Below the pieces are notes generated by a model, which saw only the letters and a list, made by a program, of their open reading frames with translations, made no database searches and had not been told where the DNA came from. A program made the position numbers and the translations under genes. 64,000 nt of DNA from Sorex araneus (taxonomy: Eukaryota > Chordata > Mammalia > Eulipotyphla > Soricidae), in NCBI RefSeq assembly GCF_027595985.1, contig NC_073312.1:4427051-4491050 (forward strand). Direction: 5' to 3'. Shown here piece after piece: positions 24,254 to 36,900 of this stretch. Position 1 is the first letter of the stretch; each line of letters starts with the position of its first letter.

Positions 24254-27200
24254 TAACCAGTCAAATGAGAGTAACTGGGTGCACGCGCGCGCGCACGCAC
24301 ACACACACACACACACTTTAATTAAAAATACCCTAGCATTACCTGCCTCAGGAAAATAGTGTCATAAACTGTCGATGTTAAAATCATATACAAACATATG
24401 TGTTTACATGTCTGTTTCATATCTGTAGAAGCATACTTGATATAGCCATTTGTCATATACTCACCTATCACCACTCGCCTGTGAGCCACTACGAACTACA
24501 AAGGCTTCTGTGCCAAGTGTAACGAATAGCCCCAGGGCAGGGGCGTGCACACACCCGGCTGCATCTCCCACACGGTTCCCCCCACGAGCAGCACAGGGCC
24601 ACCCAGCTGGCCCTTAGCACAGCATCCTTGACGCCATCTGGCCCAGCTGGCCCAGTACCCCCGGAGTGCTCCCCACCCAGGCCCTGGCACTGTCCTGGGG
24701 CGAGGAGAGGACAGGACAGAATGCCAGGCCCAGCACCAGAGCTGCCCAGCCCCCAGAGCCGCGAACGCCACCCCTCCAGGACGCACGGGGCAGAGTCTGG
24801 CCGGGAAGGGCCACAGCTCACCAGTGGGAACAGTCGTGCAGGCTGTCATGCAGGGCTTTGCGCAGCACCGAGTCCTTGTCGTAGATGCCCCAGGTAGCCT
24901 GCAGGACCGAGTCAAGTAAGCAGTCTCCGGCAGTGCGGTTCCAAAGTGCATACAGACGGCTGTCCAGGCGGGTGGCCAGCTCCAGGGACCAGTTTATGAT
25001 GGGAGATTCTTCCTCTAACTCTGCGTGACGACGGAGAGAACGGGTTACTGGCACGCCTCTGGAAGTAAGGACCCATCCTCCAGAGGGCAGTAAGCTTAGG
25101 GACAATTTTTTTTTTTTTAATGCCTGAACAAATTTGATCAACTGAAACACAAACTCTGGTTCACAAACCTTGTGGCTATAGAATTTATTCAACTTTTAAA
25201 TTCTTTACAACTTACTTTCCTAAGATGATTAGTGTAGGGCCAGAGCAGTAACACAGCAGGCAGGGTGCTAGTCTTACATGCAGCTGACCGATCACCAGCA
25301 CTGAGGCTACCCCAAGTTCTGCCAGGAGCAATCCCTGAGCACTGCTGGGTGTGACCCAAAAAATAACGACAACAAAACAATGTAGAAATGTTCTCCTTTT
25401 ACGGACGATTGGTTAAAGAAACTTTGGTACATCTACACAATGGAATACTATGCAGCTGTTAGGAAAGATGAAGTCATGAAATTTGCTCATAAGTGAATGG
25501 ACACGGACAGCAGCATGCTATGCACAATGAGTCAGAAAGAGAGGGACAGAGATAGAGGGACTGCACCCATTTGTGGAGTATAGAATAACATACACGAGAC
25601 CGACACCCAAGGACAGTAGATGCAAGGGTCAAGATGACTGCTCCAGAGTTAAAAGCCTGCCTCCCGAGCGGGCGGGGAGAGGACAGCTGGAATAGAGAAG
25701 GGGTCACTAAGAAAATGATGGCTGGAGGAATCGGTCGGGATGGGAGATGTGTGACGAAAGTAGGTAAAGGACCAGACATGACGACCTCTCAGTGTCTGTG
25801 TTGCAAGCCATAATGCCCAAAAGTAGAGAAAGAGTTTGGGGAATATTGTCTGCCATGGAGGCAGGGGGAGGGTGGGAAAGGGGGTGTATAACGGGGATGT
25901 TGGTAGCGGGAATGTGCATTGGTGGACGGATGGGTGTTTGATTATTGTGTGACTGGAACTCAGACATGAAAGTTTGCAACTATCTCACAGTGAATCAATA
26001 CAATTTTTTAAAAATTTTAATTTTTAAAAGCAATAACAAAAAAAATCCTCCTTTTAGAAGAGAAGTGGGGAACCCCAAAGTTCTCGCATGTGTGAGAACT
26101 TTGCACTGTCCCCTCTGTCACAGGTGAGAGCCAGAGTAAGCCGCTCGTCTGCTTTTTATTTTTTTTTTGCTTTTTGGGTCACACCCAGTGACGCACAGGG
26201 GTTACTCCTGGCGGTGCTCAGGGGACCATATGGGATGCTGGGAATCGAACCCGAGTCAGCCGCGGGCAAGGCAAACGCCCTCCCCGCTGTGCTATCGCTC
26301 CAGCTGCTCTTCTGCTTTCTAGTTCCTTCTGTGAGGATTTCTTCTTCCCCACTTTCCTTTCCTCCGCTGCTGCTTCTGCTGCCACAGCACTGTGGGGCTC
26401 TGGGAGGACACGGCCTCGCGAGGGCAGCTACACTGGGCTCTGGGTGGACACGGCCTCGCGCGGGCAGCTACAGCCCTGGGCTCTGGGTGGACACGGCCTC
26501 GCGCAGGCAGCCACAGCCCTGGGCTCTGGGTGGACACGGCCTCGCGCGGGCAGCTACACTGGGCTCTGGGGGGACACGCCTTGTGCAAGTGGGCACCCGG
26601 CCGCTGAGCCGCCGCTGGCCCTGGGCCTTCTCACCGGCACAGTGAAGCATGATCTGCCGAGCCCCAAGGGCGGAGGGGTTCCCTCCCGCTAGAGGCCTGG
26701 GCTCAACGTGGCTCCCAGTGCCCCAGGAGGCCCCCGCACCACCCTGCGTAACAGTCCCGGCAGGCTCCCTCCCACCCAAATTAAATTATGCTACCGTCCT
26801 CCAAACCTTGTGAAATAAAGCAGAAACTTTATAAAAATGGGTGAAAGGTAAATTATAATTATTAATCCCTGGTTTACCTTTTTGAACATCTCTATCAAGC
26901 ACCTCATCAAATAATTTTTCTTGGACTGTTGGAGGTAAATCTTCAATATCTACAAAGAAAAAAATGACTTAAAAGATCTTATACCCCATAACTAAATACA
27001 TTTGCTATCAACATCCAACAGCGACCTCTTCTAAAATAGTATCAGCCTGCTGAAGGTTTATCAAGTAACTTCTGAAAAAAACGCAGGCATAGTGCATGGC
27101 AGAATTTAAAATATTTCAGTTCTGCACTTCATTACCCAAACAGTGACATCTGAACCCAGGAACTGCATGTAGCCGCCATGAAGAAGGGTGCTCCAGGCTG

Positions 27201-30200
27201 CCGGGCCGTGGAGAGGGGCCAGGAAGACAGCAGGGCTGGGCAGCGCTCGGCCTGGGGTGTGAGTCCCGCACTCTCTAGCCCACTCGGCAGAGGCCGGGGT
27301 GCGGGGAGGCCCGCAGCCTCACTCTACCCTCCCAGAGCGTGGACTCTCTGCTCTCGCAAGGAAGTGTCAGGTACAAAGGGGCGTGACGGGGTGGAGGAAG
27401 CGGAAACGTTACTAAAGTTTACAACGGCACTGAAGAGCGGGATGTTTTCAGGATCAGAGGCCCCCAAAGACGCCAGTCCCTGTGTCAGCTGCCCCCCCCC
27501 TCCAGACCACGTCAGCACTAGCTCTGAGGGGCCCTGGGAGGAGCAGGCTCCCGCTGGAACGGGAAGCAGCCTGAGTCTGAAGATGCTCGCATAGTAGCCA
27601 ACATATCTGCTTTCTAGCAAAAATATTTTCACTCACGATATTTAGGAAAAAAAAAAAGGTGGAATTTTTTCACTTCAAAATTCGGAGTTACCTGCTGGCA
27701 GCGTAAACGTTACAAGGTCAGTCAGAAAATAGCAAGCGAAATCCCCCTTCCTTTGGTGCAGAGAAGCAGCGATCTCACGCCGGATCTGCTCTGTCAGCTC
27801 GGGACACACCATGGCTGGAATACACTTTGCTGCTTGCTGGGACACCTTGAAGACAAAAAATAGGGGCCAGAGACAGTACAGGAGGTTAAGGCGCTGGCCG
27901 TGCATGCAGCCGATTCAACCACATGGCCCCCAGAGCACTGTTGGGGAGTCACTCTAAACAGAGCCAGGAACAGCCTTGGAGCACTACTGGGTATGGTCCA
28001 AAGCCGAAGGGGAGAGGAAAACCCCAACAACAATACACACTATACTCTGCATCGCATTCACCATCTACACAGCAGAAAATAACGCGTCTAACAGGGCTGG
28101 AGAGACAGCGCGACGGCGAGTTCGCACGTGTGCGGGAGACCTGGGTTCCAGCCTGGCACGGGACACGGAGCACCCCAAGCTTCATGACCTCCATGCCCAG
28201 ACCCGGAGGAATACCCACCACACCCTGCCAGGGGTGTCCCCCACCCAAAAAAATACGTATTTTTAAAAAATTACAAAAACTCCCCAGTTACTCAAGGCCT
28301 TATAATAATATAACCAATGTTAGTATTTCTATGAATACAACATTCCAGAAAACGTCTTAAGAATGATTCACCTTTCCTATCATTAATTCTTATTCTTGGT
28401 TAGGAATTAAGCAGAGAAGTAACCATGATGTGTGCAGAAGTGTGCAGAGGGCCAGGGAGACACAGCCGCGGCCCCAAGGACAGAGCCTGCACCCTGCTAA
28501 GCACGGCACAAAAAACAAAGCAAGTCCATCTAGACATCTGTGAGCTGCATTACAGAGCCAGCCCATTGTATTTTCAAAAATGAAGCTTGCAGGCTGGAGC
28601 CATAGCACAGCGGGGAGGGCATTTGCCTTGCACGCGGCCGACCCAGGTTCGATCCCCAGCATCCCATATGGTCCCCCAAGCACCGCCAGGAGTAATTCTT
28701 GAGTGCAAAGCCAGGAGTAACCCCTGAGCATCGCTGGGTGTGACCCCCACCAAAAAAAAAAAAAAAAAAAAAAAAACATGAAGCTTGCTCTTTCAAACAT
28801 ACTGTGGCCACTACGCTCTGCTCTGAATGCCTGCTGCCCTGGTGTCCCACACGGGCCCTTTCTCCTGACTGCGAGCCGCGCCTGCTGGCCCCTGCTTCTG
28901 TGCTGATCGACGTTCCTGCCCCTCACATCTTCCTAAATAAGTTTCAATAAAACCTACCTTGCTTCACCCCCCCCCCAAAAAAGTATATACCCTTAAAAAT
29001 GACAAGGCAGGAGAGTCTCACGGGCAAGGTGCCTGCCTGGCACACAGCCACCCCGGGTCCATCCTCAGCAGCCCAGACGGTCCTGCAGGCCCACCAGGAT
29101 GGTTTCTGAGCACTGAATCAGGAGTGACCTCTAAGAACCAACAGTGTGACCCAAAAAACAAAAAACAAAACAGAACTGCTGGGTGTGACCCCCAAAATAA
29201 AGAAGACTTACAGGCTGTTGAGAGATAAACCCTCAAATTTCTGAAATTAACCTATGAAAAAGGAAGTTGGACGCATGAAGTGGCGGCACAAAGAAAGCAG
29301 CTTCAATGAACGGTGCCGGGAAAGCAAGACAGCCACAAGCAAAAAAAGAAAAAAAAAAAAATCGAAAGAAAGCAACTACAGGGGGCTAGAGCAATAGCAC
29401 AGCGGGGAGGGCGTTTGCCTTGCACGCGGCCGACCCGGGTTTGATTCCCAGCATCCCATATAGTCCCCGGAGCACCGCCAGGAGTGATTCCTGAGTGCAG
29501 AGCCAGGAGTAACCCCTGTGCATCGCCAGGTGTGACCCAAAAAGCAAAAAAAAAAAAAAAAAGAAAGAAAGCAACTACAACCTACTGCACAAGATCATCA
29601 CAGTGGACTAAAGCCCTTGAATCTGACCAAGTCCATAAGCACTGTTAAGGACACAGGCGGACGCTCCAGGCCACGGACTCCGGGTGTGTCTTCGAGGGTC
29701 CGAACCCAATGGCAAAGACAACACAAACAAAAATAAACAAGACAACACCAAACTAGGGAGTTTCTGCATGGCAAAAGCAGTCAGGCTAAAACCAAAATTA
29801 ACCAAACAGGAGGGAGCATCAGGCATCACACAGCAGATACAGGGCTAGTATCCAACACAGATAAACAGGTATAAATCATTCACAAAACTCCACAACAACC
29901 TTCCCTGCAAAAACAAAACAAAACACATAACAATCCCATCAAAAAACTGGGGAGAGAGACGAAATGAGACTTCCTCCAAGCAAGACAGTTCTGAGCGGCC
30001 AGCAGGCAGCGGACAATCACTGTCGCGCATCGGGGAAGGAGAAGTCGGAAGGATGAGACTTCCTGGCACATCAGCAAGGCCAGAGGCAGCGCTGGCAGAG
30101 GCGAGCGGGAACAGGACCCTCACTCCTGAGAGGGAAGGGCAGCCTCCAGGGAGAGCAGCGTGGAGATTTCTTTTAAGAAAGAGTCCCCATGGGGCTGGAG

Positions 30201-30351
30201 CGATAGCACAGCGGGGAGGGCGTTTGCCTTGCACGCGGCCAACCCGGGTTCGATTCCCAGCATCCCATATGGTCCCCTGAGCACTGTCAGGGGTGATTCC
30301 TGAGTGCAGAGCCAGGAGTGACCCCTGTGCATCGCCAGGTGTGACCCAAAA

Positions 30352-30383
<32 letters not shown>

Positions 30384-33300
30384 CAATAGAGCCCCCTAAG
30401 ACCTAGTGATCCCGCTTCTTGGTGTCTACCCCCAAGCTGCGGAAACGCTGACCTGAAAAAACAGTGCACAAGTCAGTGTTCACTGCACGCTGCACTCAAC
30501 AGCCACGCCAGCGCCCGGCGCTGATGACAGGGACTCAGCGTGGCACACGTGAACGACTGCTCAGCTCAAGGGGGGACGCGGCCGGCGTGTGCGTCGAGGG
30601 CATGGGGAAGAGCAGACGCGCTCGCTCTCCGCGGTGTCCAGGGAGGCGGCCAGGCCGCGCACGGCGCTGACAAAGCACAGCCTGGCGAGAAGCTGGGAGG
30701 GTGGGCGGGAGGAAGGCGGGGGTGCAGGGACTTGACAGAGGCCGTGAGCGGTCACACTATGGCCACCATGTCACCCCACCTCGACTCAAAAAAAGAAGGA
30801 AAGAAAACCAAAATGTTCACCATGGTTCTCCCCGAAACACGGAATTATAAATGAGGAAGTAACACCTTTCTGCTTTTTCCTGTCTGGACTTTTTCCCAAG
30901 TACACTGTTAGGATCACTTTTATATTCTGAAATTATTTTTTAAAAAAGGCAGCATTTTTAATCGCCCCCCCGCCCAAGGAATCACATAGACTATGAAACT
31001 CTTCTCAGTCCCATGCGGTAAGAATCCGACACTCAGAACCGCTCCCGGCCCCGGCGTCGGGGGCGGGGCCGGGCGCACCTCGGTGAGCAGCATGGCCAGC
31101 ATGTCCTGCCTCTGGAAGCGGATGGCCAGGTGCACCAGCGTGTAGCCGACATCGAAAGCCGAAGGCCGGTTCAGCAGACGCACTTCGTCCGCGGTCAGCT
31201 GCCGGGCGATGTCCCCGCCCGAGGACTTGTACGCCTCGATGGCAGCCAGGTCGCCTTCCACAACGCCTGCAACGAGAACCGAGAGACGGGGTCACCGGGT
31301 TTCCCAGAGCCGACTCTCGGGCTCTCGGGCTCTCCGCATGTCTCTGGGCGCCGAGACCTCGGGCGTGGCTGAAGAAGCAAGATCAGCGCGCCACCCTCCC
31401 GCAACCCCGCCTTTAACTTCTTTGCAGCGCGACAACCGGACACTCACCTTCGAGCCAGGCCGGCTCCACACTCCGGTGAGGACACACAGGAATTACGAGA
31501 ACACATTCCTGGGAGCAAAGACCCGTCCCCCAGCAGGAAAACGATGCCTTAAAAAGATACCGCTGGTGGGCTGGAGTGATAGCACAGCGGGGAGGGCGTT
31601 TGCCTTGCATGCGACCGACCCGGGTTCGATTCCCAGCATCCCATATGGTCCCCTGAGCACCGGCAGGGGTAATTCCTGAGTGCAGAGCCAGGAGTGACCC
31701 CTGTGCGTCGCCGGGTGTGACCCAAAAAGCAAAAAAAAAAAAAAGATACCGCTGGGCTGGAGAGAGGTCTTGCACACACCGGCCCGGGTTTGATCCCTGG
31801 CACCCGGGTGGTCTCCTGAGTAAGCCAGGAGCAAGGCCTGAGCACCACCAAGTGTGGCAAGAAAGACCGAAACCTAACTCATAAGATAATGGTGTTTAAT
31901 GGGGTGCTTCCAGCTGGTGAGGGCTACATTTCTGCCCTTTCCAGTGAATCTGTAAAGCTAAGTTAAAGCAAATAGCACCCTCCAAACTGCTAACTTTGAA
32001 ACAACCTCTACCCAGTCAATACAAACTGACTTCGACATGGGCTAAGGTTTGCAGTATCTTAATTTTAGGGCCTCTCAAAGCTAAGCTTTTCTCACACCCA
32101 TTAAGTAGTATATACAGTCCGACTAAATCCTGAACTGAAATGTGCCAGAACGTTACAAGTGAGCTGGCAGTAGGGAGATTGCTCGAAGTCCATCAGGAGC
32201 CTTTTCCTTCCCCGTGAGCTGTCACCCGCCTGAGCAGCCCCGGCAGGAAGCAGGACCGCACGTGCACGGCTCACCTTGGCAGAAAGTGGGGGTGGCGGGT
32301 CAGCTGCAAAATTACCACGAAGAGGTTCTGTTCTGATTTCCAGGTTTGGGGGCTACACCTAGTGGTGCTCAGAACATTGGCTGCCCAACAGCAGTGCTCA
32401 GGGGTAGGGCCTCACCCACTGAACTGCCTCTCTTGCCCCAAACAGGTATTTAAAACAGAAACAAAAACCTAAGACTAGGGGCTGCAGAGACAGTACAGTA
32501 GATGGGACACATGCCAGTGTAAGCGCCCAACCCAGGGTTCCAGTCCCACCAGGAGTGACCCCTGAGCAGAGCCAGGAGTAAGCCCTGAGCACTGCCAGGT
32601 GTGGCCCAGAACAAAAGCAAACAAAAAGACAAACTCGGACTTTAGGATCAAATAACATTTGTGTCCTAAGTCACAGCAAGCAAAAATCGTCTGGTAAAAT
32701 GGTAATATTTCTAGCACTATTCTCACTTTCCCCTAAAATCACGTGTACATGTCCCACCCCAAAGCACCCAGTGTCCCTCCCCGCCCCCAGCATCTCTCCT
32801 TTGCAATCTCCATCCCATCTCCATCCACTCCCCAGGACCCCCCGGCCGGGCTACTCCATTCCCCCATTCCCTGACTGCCCTTAGCACGCAGACCACCAAC
32901 ACAGTGAAGCAAAGCAAACAGAACAACGATCCCCATGCTCGAAACAACCCACTTTCATCAAGGTTCTGAACAAGTTCAAACTAGGAAGTTCTAGGTCCTT
33001 CCCGCACCTCCCTGCCCTCTCCCGTGAAGACCTCTGCCCTAGCAAATGCCTGGACAAGACTGAAATTCCGCTCCGTCAAGAGACCACTTCTGACAGAACT
33101 TTTATCTCCACAGCTGTAAGCTATACCCCCAATACTTAATACTTCCAAAGTGTCCATCTCTCGCACTTTGAAAGCCCCCATCAGGCGGAGTGCCCTGGAA
33201 AAGTCACCCGGGGGCCCTGAGCCGGGCGAAGCTGCTCAAAGGGCAGCCCGCAAGAACAGACACAAACAGAAACACTGCGGTGGAGGCGCAGCCCGACAGA

Positions 33301-33906
33301 CCCGAGCACTGACTACTCGTGTCAGTTCCTGGGCAGGACCATCTGGAGACCTGATTTCTGAGTGGCCCGGGCAGCTGATGCTTCAGAGCCGACAGGCTGC
33401 TGCATTTCCTTCTGTGCCAGCGAGTCTCCTTACCGAGCAACTCTTCTTTTCTTTTTTCCACTTCAACCCTACCAAAGCTATTTCCAGGTACGTGCTACAT
33501 CCTGCAATTTTCAGTTCGGGCCTTAACCTTAAAATAAAAAAGACATAGGGGCCAGGAAGATAGTACAGTGGGTTACGGCTCTTGTCTCGCACGCAGCCAA
33601 CCCCGGTTCAATCCTCAGCACCCCGTATGATTCCCCCACGTCAGGAGTGATCCCTGAGCACTGCCAGGAGTGACCCAAAACCTGGGGGGGGATGAAATTT
33701 AGAAAATAAACACACACAAACACACACACACTCACTCTTCTATGTACGGCCCAAGAAACAGTGTTAAGTACATTTGAAAGCGCCCAAAGGCTCAGGCCTG
33801 AGACAGCTCAAGTGACCCTGAACTCAATCCCACGTGCCCCTTGGCCCCAGAGCACCCCAGCAACACAGGGTGTGCTCCTCTGCCCCTCTGAACCCTGAGC
33901 TCCCCT

Positions 33907-33967
<61 letters not shown>

Positions 33968-36900
33968 CGCCACTGGCATGAAGTTCTCCTTTCCCGGCAC
34001 AACCATGAGTCAGCTACGGCTAAACACTGAGCCAGAGAGACAGTACCACAGGTACGGCGCTTGCCTTGCATGTGGCCAACCAGGTTCCATCCCCAGCGTT
34101 CCACACGGTCTCCCAAGCACTGCCAGGAGTCCTGAGTGAAGAGCCAGAAGTAAGCCCTGAGCACTGTCGGTGCAGCCAGCTGAACACCAACTCACTCTGT
34201 TCTGGCTGAGAGGTTTCCTGAAGCAGTATTTTCACTACTGTTGGCTAACTCGTGATATAGCTGATCTCCTGTGGGGAAGCTCACTTTAGAAATTCTGCAC
34301 AAGAATTTAATTCAAAAACCAGCAACAAAAGGACGTATTTCCTCTCGAATGTTTCGGCCGTCAGGGGAGGGCGGGCACCGGGCAAAGGGCACAGCAGCCA
34401 GTCACCCGCTTGGAAATAACGACTGAGAACGCCACCCAGCCTACTTCCTAGCAAGAGCAGCTGCAAACACAGAGCGCTCCAAGCAGCGAGGGGCATGGCG
34501 CGTGAACAGACCTCAATAAACAAAGTACTCAGCGACAAACAAGGTGTACACCTCGCCCAACCCCAACCCCGCAGAGCCAGAGGGCCGCGTCCCGCCGCCA
34601 CAGCTCTGGCCCTGGCCTGCAGGAGGAGGATCAGGGTGCAGAGGACGGAGACTGTCCTCAGCTTCAAACTTCCCAACATGCCAGTTTTACTAGACACGAA
34701 CGTGGGCTGAGACGCAGAACCAGCCAGGCGCGGCAACTCCAATTACAAACGTTTCTGAAGACCCCGGAGCAGGGCTGGGCAACGTCCCGTCCCACACTCG
34801 GGTGCTGTGTGGGCCGGGCCCTCAGGGAGCGACGGGACTCCTCCGGGGAGAAGGTGGAGCTGGCCCAGAGTGGCTCGGAGAACAGACGTTTTTTTCCCCC
34901 ATATATGGCACAGTTTTCAAAGTTTAGCTTAACGTTTTTTTATGACGTAAAATAATGATCGCAATCAACTTTGAAAAGAATGCCAAATGGTTAAAAAAAA
35001 AGCCGGAACTTACTTACCTAAGCCCCCTGTGGGCCAGCTCCACACTACCCCGGAGTCCCAAGGCAGCTGTGACATCACAGCACGTGTTGTGCTGTGGGGT
35101 CAGGGTGGGCTCGGAGTCAGCTGCGCGCTCAGGAGCCCCTGAAGAGAAAAGTCAGTTTTAACCGGAAACGTTCAGAAGGTCCCCGGCCGTGGGCAGCGGG
35201 AGGTGCGCGTGGCCGTCTCAGCCTGGGGCGTCACTCTCCCCGGCCTGGCGTATCAAAGGAAAGTGACCCGGTGGGGCTTCCGGGCCAGTGCTGCCCGGAG
35301 CGATGGCCCCGTCCCTGGGTGCAGAGACGCTCGGGGAGGCGGCAGCCGTGGGTGCAACCGAGGGGCCTTTCTGGCGGGGAACTTGACGATTTCCAGGGAG
35401 GTGCCTGGACATCGTCTTCTCCCCCGGAAGAGGGGCAGCAGGCCGTGCCCACCTGCAGCCCACCTGCCCGCCATCAGGGCTGAGGCTAAATCACGAAGCT
35501 GACGTGCGTATCCACGGCAGTCTCCTCTGCTCAGAAAGCGCACGTCCGCCGCGTGCTCAAGCCCCGGGTCTGACCCCTGGCACCACACGGCACCCCGGGC
35601 ACGGCCAGAGCGACGCCGAGCAGGACGCGGGAGGGCGGCCCCAGAGAGCGCCAGGGTGGCCCACAACCAAACAGGAGCTGCTCTTTGGGTTCTGTTTGCT
35701 TGCTCTGCCTCTGGGGCCAGGACCACGCGGTGCTCAGGGTCTACTCCGGGCGCTGCACTCGGGGGTCACTCTTGGTGGGGCTCAGGGAGCCACACAGGGG
35801 GCCACGGGTCAACCCCGGTCAGCCATGTGCAAGGCCAACACCCGACCCGCTGTCCCGAGGCTCTGTAATAGGATCTCAGTGTCTGTGCTGCAGGGAGTGT
35901 GACGAACCCAAGAAGCTTGAGGAAACCAACACATGTCTTAGGTGCTTTTCCCCTACACAGTAAACTATGGCAACAAAATCAATCACTTCCGTTCCCAGAA
36001 TAGCACTATCAAACTGTACTTTTTCAAAAAAACCAAAAGACATATAAAAGTACTAGAAGAAATCCTTATTTTCCCTACTGTCCTAAAGTAAGTGCCTATT
36101 CAAGTCACTCAATAATCTACTCTTCTGAAAAATACTCAATGAGAATCACTGAACTCAAAAAGATTTTATTTATTTTTTATTGAATCACAGTGAGTAGTTA
36201 CAAAGTTGCTCATGATTGAGCTTCGGTCATATGATGTTCCAACACCCATCCCTCCACTAGTGTACATTTCCCACCACTGATGTCCCCAGGGTCCCTCCCA
36301 CCCTCCCACCCTCCCCACCCCCTCCCCGTGTGCCTCTATAGCGGGAACTTTTCTTCTTTCTCTCGCTGAGATTTTAAAGTCAAGAGGGCTGTAAGGGCCA
36401 GAGCGACAGGAAGTGGCCAGGGCACTTGCCTTGCACTCGAGAGACCTGGGCTCAATCCCGGCACCACACACGGTCCCGTGAGCACTGCCAGGAGGAAGCC
36501 CTGAGCACGCAGTGTAGGGCCCCAAGATCAAAAAAATAATAAAGTCAAAAGAACTTCCACTGACAGACTGCGATGACAACCACGCTACGCGGAGCCGGAT
36601 GCAGAGCGCCTGCCCCCAGGCCAGCCCGCCGCAGCCGCCTGGAACCTACGCCCAGGCCTGGACGGGCTGAGCTGGTGACGCCTCTCGACGGAAGGCGTCA
36701 CAGCTGCAACTCAATGGAAAGACGGAAAGGAAAGTGTGCCAAGTTGTCCTCGGGAGAGCACGGTCACGGGCGAGCACCCCTGCGTGAGGGCTCGGGGAAT
36801 AAACCCGAGAGGCAAATTACAAAGACACTGAAAACGCAGCCAAAGACGCAGCTTTGCTTCTGAAAAAAAATCTAAGGCTTTAAAAATTGGGAATTCAAAA

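Larger units (their letters stand above)
17784..24821 (-). other. ZRANB1 intron between coding exons 6 and 5
   Basis: 7.0 kb filled mostly with repeats: degraded SOR SINEs at about 17895-18020 (+), 18970-19085 (-), 19100-19250 (-) and 23598-23755 (+); better ones at 19782-19957, 19966-20152 and 22151-22287; a TG-rich minisatellite (18266-18900); L1-like remnants (about 20150-20640 and 21130-21370); a G21 run near 20863-20883; and CA repeats (24090-24320). No exon is recognisable. Confidence 0.7.
25021..26877 (-). other. ZRANB1 intron between coding exons 5 and 4
   Basis: Holds a degraded SOR SINE (+, about 25237-25370), an L1 3' end (25390-26035), a SOR SINE on the minus strand (26160-26308) and a 40-bp minisatellite (26397-26590). 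Confidence 0.75.
27846..31078 (-). other. ZRANB1 intron between coding exons 3 and 2
   Basis: Holds degraded plus-strand SOR SINEs at about 27865-28010, 28095-28255 and 29000-29210, young ones at 28592-28776, 29381-29562 and 30191-30383, and an L1 ORF2 remnant split by the last of these. No exon seen. Confidence 0.75.

Noticed and set aside
28390..28926. Minus-strand frame encoding [20 protein letters not shown], repeated at many places in the window
   Set aside because: Antisense translation of the SOR SINE; the same peptide recurs wherever the SINE occurs.
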